A stretch of 64,000 nucleotides of DNA from CAWHJN01 sp963829705 (GTDB taxonomy: Bacteria; Bacteroidota; Rhodothermia; Rhodothermales; BA12), in assembly GCA_963829705.1 (NCBI GenBank), contig CAWHJN010000005.1, forward strand, positions 1 through 64,000, given 5' to 3'. Positions 8,997 through 16,625 of the stretch are shown piece by piece. Numbering within the stretch: position 1 is the first letter of the stretch; each line of letters begins with the position of its first letter. The notes below the pieces were generated by a model. It saw only the letters and a program-made list of their open reading frames with translations. It did no database searches and had not been told where the DNA came from. Position numbers and translations under genes: made by a program.

Positions 8997-9670
8997 TCGA
9001 GGACTGTAGGAAGGCGGTGGAGATGTCGATACCAGACGTAGGCGGCTCCGGCGACTCCGATGGTGAGGGCGGGAACCCCGAGGGCGCGCGGCCCCATCCA
9101 TCCGTAGAGGACGGCCCCGAGCGCGCTGCCGAGCACGAACCCGCCCAGCAGCGAACCCAGCAAGACGGCCTTGCGCTCGTCCGCTCCCCGTCCCCGCAGC
9201 ACATCGCCTACGAGGATGCCGAGGTCGGTGACGATGCCGGTGACGTGGGTGGTCCGCAGGACGGCTCCGCTGTAGGTGGTGGCCATCGCGTTCTGAAGGC
9301 CGCTGGCCGCCGCCACGAAGTAGTCACCTACCGGGTGGCTGCGTCCGAAAAGCGGCACCGCGATGCAGAGCAAGACGGATTCGAGCATCAGCGCCCAGCC
9401 ATAGCGCCGCCCGAGCCGCAGGGTGCTGTCGCGGATGATGAGCGCGCTCACGACGGCGCCCACGAAAAACGACGCCACGATGGCAAACAGGTGCAGGCCT
9501 ATCCCGAAGTGTCCCTGCGCGAAGGCGGCCGCGCCGAGCGTCGTCGTGCCGCTGAGGTGGGTCACGGCCCGCTGCTCGGCCCCGAGCAGACCGGTGGTGT
9601 TGACGGTCCCCGCCATCAGCGCCAGCCAGGCACCGCCCATCCAGATCCAGCGTGGCAGTCGGGTGTGCAT
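8993..9670 (-). CDS. DUF1275/YoaK-family integral membrane protein
   Basis: This 225-residue protein has about six transmembrane helices and the family hallmarks MAGTVNTTGLLG, THLSGTTTLGAAAFA, LQNAMATTYSGAVLRTTH and VTGIVTDLGILVGD. YoaK-type proteins sit in the cytoplasmic membrane; their substrate is unknown and some annotations suggest permeases. The ATG at 9670 gives a hydrophobic first helix after a short basic start. It is the first gene of the yicC-gmk-rpoZ run, downstream of the tRNA-Ser terminator. Confidence 0.83.
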   Translation of the reverse strand: MHTRLPRWIWMGGAWLALMAGTVNTTGLLGAEQRAVTHLSGTTTLGAAAFAQGHFGIGLHLFAIVASFFVGAVVSALIIRDSTLRLGRRYGWALMLESVLLCIAVPLFGRSHPVGDYFVAAASGLQNAMATTYSGAVLRTTHVTGIVTDLGILVGDVLRGRGADERKAVLLGSLLGGFVLGSALGAVLYGWMGPRALGVPALTIGVAGAAYVWYRHLHRLPTVLE

Positions 9671-9688
9671 GAGGAGAGAGGGATCGAA

Positions 9689-9720
9689 AAACCCCGCAGG
9701 GGTGGATTCCTGCGGGGTTT
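9689..9720 (-). terminator. Strong terminator after tRNA-Ser
   Basis: A perfect 12-base stem (AAACCCCGCAGG, 9689-9700, with CCTGCGGGGTTT, 9709-9720) closes an eight-base loop, and the minus-strand transcript runs into a U-rich tail. It directly follows the tRNA-Ser 3' end and isolates the tRNA from the DUF1275 gene. Confidence 0.85.
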
Positions 9721-9726
9721 GCAGAC

Positions 9727-9816
<90 letters not shown>

Positions 9817-9829
9817 GAAAGTGCGAACA

Positions 9830-9989
9830 CGGAACGCGTAACGCGGAATGAGCAGGTGGAAGATCGTCGTTTTGCCCGGCGTGCTCAACCCGCGAAGGCA
9901 GGATGGGCCATCTTCCATCCGAAATCCGCATTCCGAGCAGGACGTGCCGCACAGGGCGCAACGAATGGCGCCCCTATTCCCACGTTCCG
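9830..9989. repeat. Nested intergenic inverted repeat (CGGAA/TTCCG family)
   Basis: Three word pairs nest symmetrically: CGGAACG (9830-9836) with CGTTCCG (9983-9989), CGGAATG (9844-9850) with CATTCCG (9929-9935), and GGAAGAT (9858-9864) with ATCTTCC (9910-9916). The element fills most of the 195-base spacer between frr and tRNA-Ser. Words of the same kind recur in other spacers of the window. Confidence 0.55.
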
Positions 9990-10011
9990 CCTTCCCCCTT
10001 CCGCGCTTTCC

Positions 10012-10578
10012 TCACACTTCCATGATTTCGACTTCCTTGCGCGCAATCAGATCATCCACCCTGGCGACGTGGGTGTCGGTGAGCTTTTGCAGTTCGTCCT
10101 CGGCGGTGTAGCGCATGTCCTCGGGCAGGTGCTGCTCCTGCTGGACGGATTTGATCTCGTCTTTGGCGCTGCGGCGCACGTTGCGGATCGAGATTTTGGC
10201 GTCCTCGCCTTTCGACTTGGCGACCTTCACGATGTCGCGCCGCCGCTCCTCGGTGGGGGTGGGCACGGGGATGCGGATGAGGGAGCCGTCGTTGGACGGG
10301 TTGAAGCCCAGGTTGGCGGCGGCGATGGCGCGCTCGATGGCGCCGAGCGACGAGCGATCCCACGGCTGGATCGTAATCAGGTCGGTCTGCGGCGCGCTGA
10401 CGTTGGCCATCTGGTTGAGCGGCGTCATCGAGCCGTAGTATTCCACGCGCACGCCTTCGAGCATCGCGGGCGTGGCGCGGCCCGCGCGCAGCGTGTGGAA
10501 CTCGGCGATGAGGTGCTGCACGCTCCGGTCCATCGATTCGGAGGCTTCGTCGAGCAGGAGTTGAATGTTTTCGTCCAT
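10012..10578 (-). CDS. frr: Ribosome recycling factor
   Basis: RRF, with EF-G, splits the post-termination ribosome. The 188-residue protein matches the family throughout: LRAGRATPAMLEGVRVEYYG, TPLNQMANVSAP, ITIQPWDRSSLGAIERAI and GEDAKISIRNVRRSAKDE. It is the last gene of the rpsB-tsf-pyrH-frr run, 21 bases after pyrH. Confidence 0.96.
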   Translation of the reverse strand: MDENIQLLLDEASESMDRSVQHLIAEFHTLRAGRATPAMLEGVRVEYYGSMTPLNQMANVSAPQTDLITIQPWDRSSLGAIERAIAAANLGFNPSNDGSLIRIPVPTPTEERRRDIVKVAKSKGEDAKISIRNVRRSAKDEIKSVQQEQHLPEDMRYTAEDELQKLTDTHVARVDDLIARKEVEIMEV

Positions 10579-10599
10579 CGTGGCAGAGAGTGAAGTGGG

Positions 10600-11355
10600 T
10601 CAGGAGGCGGTGGCGGGCGCGTCCCAGTGTACGCGTGTGCCGATGGCGTCGCCGCGCACGACGCGAGCGAGGTTGCCGGGCTCGTTCATGTTGAACACGA
10701 TAATGGGCAAACTCGATTCTTTGCAGAGTGTGAACGCCGTCAGGTCCATCACCTTGAGGTCGCGCGCAATGACCTCGGCGCCGTGGACGGTCGCGTAGCG
10801 CTCGGCATTCGGGTCTTTCTCGGGGTCGGCGCTGTAGATGCCGTCCACGCGGGTGCCCTTGAGGATCACGTCGGCCTCGATCTCGAGCGCGCGCAGCGCG
10901 GCGGCGGTGTCGGTGGTGAAGTACGGGTTGCCGGTGCCCGCGCCGAAAATCACCACGCGGCCTTTTTCGAGGTGGCGGATGGCGCGACGGCGGATGAACG
11001 GCTCGGCGATCTCCTCCATCTTGATGGCCGACAGCAGGCGCGTCTTGACGTCGATCTCTTCGAGTGCGCCCTGGAGCGCCATCGCGTTGATCATCGTGGC
11101 GAGCATCCCCATGTAATCGGCGTGGGCGCGCGGCATCCCCTTGTTGGAGCCGCTGACGCCCCGGTAGATGTTGCCGCCGCCGATGACGAGGGCGACCTCA
11201 ACGCCCATCGCGGCGACCCCGGCCACGTCGCGCGCGTAGGCGGCGAGGTGGTCGTCGGAGATGCCGAACGCCTGGCCACCCAGCAGCGCTTCACCGCTGA
11301 GTTTGAGCAGGATGCGTTTGAAGCGGAGCGGGGCGTCGCCGGGTGTGGCTTCCAT
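10600..11355 (-). CDS. pyrH: UMP kinase
   Basis: PyrH phosphorylates UMP to UDP and is the bacterial amino-acid-kinase-fold enzyme, distinct from eukaryotic UMP/CMP kinase. Visible motifs are LLKLSGEALLGGQAFGI, ALVIGGGNIYRG, ADYMGMLATMINAMALQ and VIFGAGTGNPYFTTDTAA. Its 251 residues are slightly longer than the E. coli enzyme, mainly through a short C-terminal tail. It lies between tsf and frr, as in many bacteria. Confidence 0.96.
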   Translation of the reverse strand: MEATPGDAPLRFKRILLKLSGEALLGGQAFGISDDHLAAYARDVAGVAAMGVEVALVIGGGNIYRGVSGSNKGMPRAHADYMGMLATMINAMALQGALEEIDVKTRLLSAIKMEEIAEPFIRRRAIRHLEKGRVVIFGAGTGNPYFTTDTAAALRALEIEADVILKGTRVDGIYSADPEKDPNAERYATVHGAEVIARDLKVMDLTAFTLCKESSLPIIVFNMNEPGNLARVVRGDAIGTRVHWDAPATAS

Positions 11356-11471
11356 GTAGCACTGGGGTAAAGGCTCGAAAACATACGAAGGCCTCCTGCG
11401 TGCGGAAAGCGCGGTGCGGGTGAAGATGCCGTACAGGGCTCTGTCACCGGCACACCCTCCCCCAGAATGCC

Positions 11472-11504
11472 GCGAGGGGCGCTCCGAATCGGAGCGCCCC
11501 TCGC
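11472..11504 (-). terminator. Perfect GC-rich hairpin downstream of tsf
   Basis: A 15-base perfect stem (GCGAGGGGCGCTCCG, 11472-11486, and its complement, 11490-11504) closes a three-base loop 22 bases past the tsf stop. There is no U-tract, so it may terminate weakly, protect the 3' end, or attenuate pyrH-frr expression. Confidence 0.6.
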
Positions 11505-11525
11505 AGTGCGGTCTATCTGGAAACG

Positions 11526-12353
11526 TCAGTCGCCGAGGGCGAAGCGGACGAAGCGCTTGACGGTCACACCCGCCTTCTTGAGCATGTCGCCTACGGTCGA
11601 GGAAGCGTCTTTGACGAACGGCTGCTCCAGCAGCACGTTGTCTTTGTAGTACCGCTCCAGCTTGCCCTGCGCGATCTTGTCGAGGATGGCGTCGGGCTTG
11701 CCTTCGTTGCGGGCCGTCTCGCGCCCGATCTCCAGCTCTTTCTCCTTCACGTCCTCCGACACGTCCTCGCGGCTCGTGGCGACGGGGTTGAGCGCGGCCA
11801 CCTGCATCGCGGCATCGCGGCCCGCGGCGTCCACATCGTCACCCATGGCGTCGATGAGCACGCCCAGGCGGCTGCCCGGGTGGATGTAGGTGACGACTTT
11901 GCCGGCCTCCGAGGTGACGAGGGCGAAGCGGCGCACGTCGATCTTCTCGCCGATCTTGCCCGTCATGTCGGTCAGCGCCGTCTCGACGGTCTGGCCGTTG
12001 AAGTGGAGCGCCTTGAGCGCCTCTACGTCCGAGGGGCGCTCGGCGAGCACGAGGTCGGCGATCTTCTCGGCAAACTGCGCGAACTCGTCGTTGCGGGCGA
12101 CGAAGTCGGTCTCGCAGTTGACCTCGACGAGCGCTGCCGTCCGGCCGTCGTCGGTGGACTTGGTGACGATGAGGCCTTCGTTGGCCTCGCGGTCGGCGCG
12201 CTTGGCGGCGACCTTCTGGCCTTTCTTGCGGAGGATGTCGATGGCGGCGTCGAAGTCGCCGTTGGCTTCCTGGAGGGCTTTCTTGCAGTCCATCATGCCC
12301 ACGCCCGTGGCCTCGCGGAGGCGCTTGACGTCGGCGGCGGAAATATCAGCCAT
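11526..12353 (-). CDS. tsf: Translation elongation factor Ts
   Basis: EF-Ts recharges EF-Tu by exchanging GDP for GTP. The N-terminal UBA-like part contains the classic TGVGMMDCKKALQE, followed by EVNCETDFVARNDEFAQF and IHPGSRLGVLIDA. The length of 275 residues is normal. It lies 116 bases downstream of rpsB, the usual partner, with a palindrome in the gap. Confidence 0.97.
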   Translation of the reverse strand: MADISAADVKRLREATGVGMMDCKKALQEANGDFDAAIDILRKKGQKVAAKRADREANEGLIVTKSTDDGRTAALVEVNCETDFVARNDEFAQFAEKIADLVLAERPSDVEALKALHFNGQTVETALTDMTGKIGEKIDVRRFALVTSEAGKVVTYIHPGSRLGVLIDAMGDDVDAAGRDAAMQVAALNPVATSREDVSEDVKEKELEIGRETARNEGKPDAILDKIAQGKLERYYKDNVLLEQPFVKDASSTVGDMLKKAGVTVKRFVRFALGD

Positions 12354-12415
12354 GAGTATCGTAGGGTTTTAATTGGTCAATTCGCGGAGGGCTGATGCAG
12401 CAATGTTCAACCGCA

Positions 12416-12438
12416 TGAAACGGGACGCGTCCCTTTCA
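12416..12438. repeat. Palindromic hairpin in the rpsB-tsf spacer
   Basis: The 12-base palindrome GGGACGCGTCCC is extended by TGAAA and TTTCA arms, with a single bulged C. It is followed by a shorter dyad (GTGCT-G-AGCAC). Its place between rpsB and tsf suggests an intercistronic attenuator or processing signal; nothing shows which. Confidence 0.5.
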
Positions 12439-12469
12439 CGTGTGCTGAGCACCGATCATCAACCATTGA

Positions 12470-13300
12470 TCACGCTTCGTCCTCGGCAGCTTCTTCCTGC
12501 TGCTCCAGGTCGGCGCGGCGCGATTCGGCTTCGGCTTTCGAGGCCTCGCGCTGGATCTCCTGCACCTGCTTGCCCTCTCTGATGGCGTCGGCGATGATGC
12601 CGGCCACGAGGTCGATAGAGCGGAGCGCGTCGTCGTTGGCGGGGATGGGAAAGTCCACCACGGTCGGGTCGGTGTTGGTGTCCACCATCGCGATGATGGG
12701 GATGCCCAGCTTGCGCGCCTCGTCGACGGCGATGTGCTCGCGGTTGATGTCGACGATGAAGAGTGCACCCGGCATCCGGCCCATGTCGGCGATGCCCGTC
12801 AGCACTTTCTCCAGCTTCTCGCGCTCGCGGGCTTTCATCAGCCGCTCTTTCTTCTTGAGCTGCCCGAAGGTCTCGTCCTGCTCGAGCTTCTGGAGCGCCT
12901 CCATGCGCTGGATCGAGCCGCGGATCGTCTGGAAGTTGGTCAGCGTGCCGCCGAACCAGCGCTCGACGATGTACGGCTGCCCGGCGGCCTCGGCGTGACG
13001 GCGGATAGCGTCGCGGCCCTGCTTCTTGGTACCGACGAACATGATCTTCTTGCCCTGCCGCGCAAAGCGCGTGGCGGCCTCGGCGGCCTCGTCGAGCTTC
13101 TCCTGCGTCTGCAAGAGGTCGAGGATGTGGATGCCGTTGCGCTCCATGAAGATGTATTCCTTCATCTTCGGATTCCAGCGGCTCGTCAGGTGGCCGAAGT
13201 GCACACCGGCCTTGAGGAGGTCTTCGACGCCGACGCGGTGCTTGCTCTGCTGCGTCTGTTCCACCTGCTCGGTCTGCGCAGTCTGTTCTTGCGTTTCCAT
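12470..13300 (-). CDS. rpsB: 30S ribosomal protein S2 (uS2)
   Basis: The sequence has the uS2 hallmarks LLKAGVHFGHLTSRWNPKM, IMFVGTKKQGRDAIRRHA, VERWFGGTLTNFQTIR and GIPIIAMVDTNTDP. The 276-residue product has a glutamine-rich N-terminal extension (QEQTAQTEQVEQTQQ) and an acidic C-terminal tail, both common extras. It heads rpsB-tsf-pyrH-frr. Confidence 0.97.
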   Translation of the reverse strand: METQEQTAQTEQVEQTQQSKHRVGVEDLLKAGVHFGHLTSRWNPKMKEYIFMERNGIHILDLLQTQEKLDEAAEAATRFARQGKKIMFVGTKKQGRDAIRRHAEAAGQPYIVERWFGGTLTNFQTIRGSIQRMEALQKLEQDETFGQLKKKERLMKAREREKLEKVLTGIADMGRMPGALFIVDINREHIAVDEARKLGIPIIAMVDTNTDPTVVDFPIPANDDALRSIDLVAGIIADAIREGKQVQEIQREASKAEAESRRADLEQQEEAAEDEA

Positions 13301-13406
13301 GTAATTGGAGAGAGTTGGGTTGATGCCGCTACGGCTGTCGCGTGCAACGGCCAGCCCCGCAGGGCACCCGGTCGTTGCATCGAGCCGTATGTGGGATAGG
13401 TAGGTT

Positions 13407-13469
13407 GTGGGTTGCAGGTCGGTCGTAGAAGACGCATCTCCTACACACTACCTGCCACCAACAACCCAC
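13407..13469. repeat. Imperfect inverted repeat between rpsI and rpsB
   Basis: GTGGGTTG-CAGGTCGGTCGTAG (13407-13428) is mirrored by CTACACACTACCTGCC-seven bases-CAACCCAC (13441-13469). It lies in the spacer upstream of rpsB, so it could fold in the rpsB leader RNA. Confidence 0.4.
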
Positions 13470-13487
13470 TTTCCGCCATAGGCGGAC

Positions 13488-13520
13488 GAAAAAGGCGACC
13501 CTTCTGAAGAAAAGCCGCCT
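13488..13520 (-). terminator. Terminator after the rplM-rpsI operon
   Basis: AGGCGAC (13493-13499) pairs with GCCGCCT (13514-13520) with one mismatch. On the minus strand the hairpin runs into a U-tract (AAAAA on the plus strand). It lies just past the rpsI stop. Confidence 0.55.
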
Positions 13521-13527
13521 GTTTGGG

Positions 13528-13923
13528 TTAACGCTTCGAGAACTGGAAGCGTTTGCGGGCCTTGGGCTGCCCGTACTTTTTGCGCTCGACGGCGCGCGGG
13601 TCGCGGGTGAGGTACCCGGCGTCGCGGAGAGGCTTACGAAGCTCCTCGTTGTAGACAACGAGGGCGCGGGCGATGCCGAGCCGGATGGCCTCGGCCTGGC
13701 CCGTAAGGCCACCGCCGTTGGCGTTGACGAGCACGTCGAACTGTCCCGCCGTCGTCGTCACGTCAAAGGGCGACGTGACGGCTTTGCGCCGCCATTCGAG
13801 CGGGAAGTACTGCGCGACGTCGCGCTTGTTGATGACGACCTTGCCGCTGCCGGGGCGCAGGTACACGCGGGCGACGGAGGTTTTGCGCCGTCCGACGGCG
13901 CTGTACTGGATGGGTGCTGCCAT
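13528..13923 (-). CDS. rpsI: 30S ribosomal protein S9 (uS9)
   Basis: The 131-residue protein starts at the ATG at 13923 (MAAPIQYSAVGRRKTSVARVYL) and ends with the invariant basic tail RKRFQFSKR, whose last residues reach the decoding site. GGGLTGQAEAIRLGIARAL is the other signature. It follows rplM, the usual L13-S9 pair, after a 90-base spacer holding an inverted repeat. Confidence 0.97.
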   Translation of the reverse strand: MAAPIQYSAVGRRKTSVARVYLRPGSGKVVINKRDVAQYFPLEWRRKAVTSPFDVTTTAGQFDVLVNANGGGLTGQAEAIRLGIARALVVYNEELRKPLRDAGYLTRDPRAVERKKYGQPKARKRFQFSKR

Positions 13924-13941
13924 GAAGAGATTTAGTCGTTG

Positions 13942-14009
13942 GTCACCGGTCATCAGGATATTGGAGGCTGGCAGAGAAATCCAGTGACCACTATCCAATG
14001 ACCCGTGAC
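13942..14009. repeat. Inverted repeat (GGTCA/TGACC family) between rplM and rpsI
   Basis: GTCACCGGTCATCAGGATATTGG (left arm, from 13942) is mirrored by the arm at 13981-14009, whose complement reads GTCACGGGTCATTGGATA. The element nearly fills the rplM-rpsI spacer. Similar GGTCAT/ATGACC words occur in the etfB-etfA spacer (35380-35425). Confidence 0.5.
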
Positions 14010-14013
14010 TCTT

Positions 14014-14457
14014 TTAGAGCGCGAGTTCCTGGGGCTGCTGCGCGTCGTGCGGGTGCTCGGCGCCCGCGTAGACTTTCAGCTTGCGAAGCATCTGACGGCC
14101 CAGCGGGCCTTTGGGCAGCATCCCCTTGACGGCGTTGCGGAGGATGAACTCCGGGTCGCGCTCGCGCGTCTCGCGCGGCGTCCGGGTGCGAACCCCGCCG
14201 GGGTAGCCCGAGTGCGAGAAGTACTCCTTGTCGGTTTCCTTCTTGCCCGTAAAGCGCACCTTGGCCGCATTGACGACGACGACGAAGTCGCCCGTGTCGA
14301 TGTGCGGGGTGTACGAGGGCTTGTGCTTGCCTCGCAGGATCGAGGCGATGCGCGAGGCGAGGCGGCCTACCACCTGTCCCTCGGCGTCGGCGACGTGCCA
14401 GGCCGCCTGCACGTCGGCAGGTTTGGCGCTGTACGTCTTGAAGCTGTTGGCGTCCAT
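14014..14457 (-). CDS. rplM: 50S ribosomal protein L13 (uL13)
   Basis: The sequence has SFKTYSAKPADVQAAWHVAD, PHIDTGDFVVVVNAAKVRFTG and the conserved tail MLPKGPLGRQMLRKLKVYAG. The ATG at 14457 gives 147 residues, the standard size. The upstream in-frame ATG at 14538 would add a poorly conserved stretch. A hairpin lies in its leader. Confidence 0.96.
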   Translation of the reverse strand: MDANSFKTYSAKPADVQAAWHVADAEGQVVGRLASRIASILRGKHKPSYTPHIDTGDFVVVVNAAKVRFTGKKETDKEYFSHSGYPGGVRTRTPRETRERDPEFILRNAVKGMLPKGPLGRQMLRKLKVYAGAEHPHDAQQPQELAL

Positions 14458-14499
14458 CAGTCTTGAAAAATCGGAGCGGGCGCGAGCGTCCGCAGGGTG

Positions 14500-14522
14500 C
14501 GCGCAACGCGGCGCGTTGCGCG
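14500..14522 (-). promoter_or_regulatory. Hairpin in the rplM leader
   Basis: A perfect ten-base stem (CGCGCAACGC / GCGTTGCGCG) with a three-base loop lies 43 bases before the rplM start. uL13 operons in several phyla are controlled by leader RNAs, so this is a candidate autoregulatory site; the link to any known leader class is not established here. Confidence 0.4.
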
Positions 14523-14704
14523 AGAAACAGTCGAACAAAATACGGTGCCCTCTTCACACGCATCCGTGAAAAGATGGCGGAGCCACGGCTCCGTGGGCAA
14601 GGAGGCGTGCCACGCGGAAACCGGCGCGAGGTTTGGCACCGGCGCATGTCTTCCCCTAATCTCCATTGCCCGTCGCGGATCTGTACCCGTTCGCCGCACG
14701 CCCC

Positions 14705-14712
14705 TATCTTTA
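14705..14712 (+). promoter_or_regulatory. Candidate -7 element for the sigma factor gene
   Basis: TATCTTTA fits the Bacteroidota-type -7 box (TAnnTTTG) except for the last base and lies 44 bases before the ATG. No good TTG is found at the expected distance, so support is partial. Confidence 0.35.
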
Positions 14713-14755
14713 CCGCTGTGCCCGGCGACCCGCCTCCACTCCGCGCCTTCCGCCC

Positions 14756-15400
14756 ATGTCGCTCGACGACGAGTTCCGCTCGCTCCACACGCTGACGCAG
14801 CACCTGCCGTTCGACCTCGACGATTACGGCGCGGCAAACCGGGCGTTTGCACAGTGGCAGGTTTCGCGCGCGCCTGCCGACCTGCGGACCGTCGATCTCT
14901 GGGCCTACCTCTATCTGCGCTGGTACTTCCTGGGCAAGTTCGCCCACAGCCGCAACCTGCCGTCTACCGACCTCGACGAGTTGTTGACGGCGGTGTTCAA
15001 GCGGGTGCAGGACAAACGCGACAGCGTGCGCGGCGAGTTCGCGTCGTGGGTGAGCGTGGTGTGCAAAAATGCTTTCCGCAACTACCTCACGCGCCGCCGC
15101 AAGATCTACACGCTCAGCGACGAAACCGCTGCTCGCCTGCCGGGCGACGACCTCGACGACGAGGCCCTCGATGCCGAGCCGACGACGGCGGCGCTGCACG
15201 AAGCCTTCGAGCGGCTGCCGGATTTTCTACGCGTCGTGGCGCGCCGTCGATTACTCGAAGGGCAGGACTACGAGGCCATGTCCGCAGAATTCGACCGGCC
15301 TGTGCCCATTCTGCGGAGCTACGTCAACAAAGCGCTGACCCGGCTGCGGGCCGATCCCGCGCTCAGGCGCTTTCTCGGGATGCCTACGTTAACCGAATGA
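14756..15400 (+). CDS. ECF-like sigma-70 family RNA polymerase sigma factor
   Basis: This 214-residue protein has the two ECF domains: a sigma2 part (roughly residues 55-125, FKRVQDKRDSVRGEFASWVSVVCKNAFRNYLTRRR in two blocks) and a sigma4 helix-turn-helix part (roughly 150-205, LPDFLRVVARRRLLEGQDY and RPVPILRSYVNKALTRLR). The spacing suits promoter recognition, though sequence drift from standard ECF factors is considerable. It is divergent from rplM and is followed after 81 bases by a single-pass membrane protein that may be its anti-sigma partner. The trigger and target promoters are unknown. Confidence 0.75.
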   Translation: MSLDDEFRSLHTLTQHLPFDLDDYGAANRAFAQWQVSRAPADLRTVDLWAYLYLRWYFLGKFAHSRNLPSTDLDELLTAVFKRVQDKRDSVRGEFASWVSVVCKNAFRNYLTRRRKIYTLSDETAARLPGDDLDDEALDAEPTTAALHEAFERLPDFLRVVARRRLLEGQDYEAMSAEFDRPVPILRSYVNKALTRLRADPALRRFLGMPTLTE

Positions 15401-15481
15401 AACCACTCAGGTTATGCAAAACCGGCGGAGGGGTCTATCGCTCCGAATCCTTTCCCCGCGCCCCGCACTTCTGCGAAGACG

Positions 15482-16438
15482 ATGACTCCTGACATAGAAG
15501 AACGCCTCCACGGCTACGCCGAGCTTGGCCCCGACGCGCGCACGGCGCTGGAGGCGGAGATCGCCCGCGACCACCCGGAAGGACTGCCGTTGCTGAGCGA
15601 GATGCAGACGCTCGCGCACCTGCTCGATGAGCAGTCCGCTTCGCGTCCGCTGACGCCCGAAGCGCTGGCCCGCCTCGCCGCACACGCCCATGTCTCCGAT
15701 GCCGAGCCGCCCGCGCTTATCAAGGAGCGCCTGCAGCGCGACGCCGACGCTCGCCACGAGTTTTACGAACTGCGTGACCGCATCGAGGCCCTCGACCGCG
15801 CTTTGCCGGACCCCACTGCGCAATTCGAGGCACTGACGGGCCACACGCTCGAAAAAGCCCCCGCGCTGCCCAAGAACATCCACCGGCTAACGCACGCCGC
15901 GCCCGACCGCGCCCCGCAGCCACGCACGCGCGTGCTGAAACCGAACGTCATGCGCTACGCCGTGGCCGCGTGCTTCGGTCTCGTCGCGCTCTACGGTGGA
16001 CTCGCCATCGCCAGCCGCGCATCGGTCTCTGAACTCGACCGACTAGGCGCGCTCGACGCTCACGCGCTGCGCGTCGAAGGCTTCGGCGGCACTGTCCGAG
16101 GCGAAACCGTCGCTGCCGACCCAGCTACCAACGAAGGCCGCTACCTCCGCGCCCTCGACCTGCTCGACGATGCTCGCCACAGCACCCTCGGCCTGTTTCC
16201 GCGCTACGACGCCGATGCGCTCAGTGACGCCCGCCGTTTGCTCGAAACCGTCGTGTTGAGTGAGGAACGCGGCTCGTTCCTGCAACTCGAAGCCTCCTAC
16301 GTGCTCGGCAAAACGCTCCTGCTCCTCGGCGATGAAGCACAGGCCAAACCCGCCTTCCTCCGTGTAGTCGAGTTCGGCGGACGCCATGTCCAGGAATCCA
16401 CCCGCATTCTCGCCTCGCTCGAAGCGCGAACCGGGTGA
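15482..16438 (+). CDS. Single-pass membrane protein with helical repeats; putative anti-sigma partner
   Basis: This is a 318-residue protein. Residues 1-150 are soluble and acidic, with an anti-sigma-like opening (MTPDIEERLHGYAELGPDARTALEAEI) that resembles zinc-less anti-sigma N-termini. One membrane helix (YAVAACFGLVALYGGLAIA) lies near 160-178. The C-terminal half holds TPR-like helices (YLRALDLLDDARHSTLGLF, LLETVVLSEERGSFLQLEASYVLGKTLLLLGD). Its place behind the sigma gene is the main reason to suspect a regulatory role; no zinc-binding HxxxCxxC motif is present. Function otherwise unknown. Confidence 0.6.
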   Translation: MTPDIEERLHGYAELGPDARTALEAEIARDHPEGLPLLSEMQTLAHLLDEQSASRPLTPEALARLAAHAHVSDAEPPALIKERLQRDADARHEFYELRDRIEALDRALPDPTAQFEALTGHTLEKAPALPKNIHRLTHAAPDRAPQPRTRVLKPNVMRYAVAACFGLVALYGGLAIASRASVSELDRLGALDAHALRVEGFGGTVRGETVAADPATNEGRYLRALDLLDDARHSTLGLFPRYDADALSDARRLLETVVLSEERGSFLQLEASYVLGKTLLLLGDEAQAKPAFLRVVEFGGRHVQESTRILASLEARTG

Positions 16439-16567
16439 AGGTGAAAGGGCGCAATCAGTTCAGCAGGCGCGGACGGTCTCCGTTGGGGGTAGAGCCCACG
16501 TCATTGCCAGACTCTTGAGCGGGGCAAAGCGAGACGGATAGCACCGCCACGAACGGGAACGCTACAA

Positions 16568-16600
16568 AAGCCCGAAGGGCCTTGAAGACCCTTCAGGCTT
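16568..16600 (-). terminator. Terminator after dnaN
   Basis: AAGCCCGAAGGG (16568-16579) pairs with CCCTTCAGGCTT (16589-16600) with one mismatch, and the minus-strand product ends in CUUUUG. It lies 25 bases beyond the dnaN stop. Confidence 0.7.
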
Positions 16601-16625
16601 GGCGCTCGTACTCCGCCACGGGCGG

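Noticed and set aside
12435..12445. TTTCACGTG near rpsB as a third parS site
   Set aside because: Only one half matches; the other arm (TGTGCTG) does not continue the palindrome.
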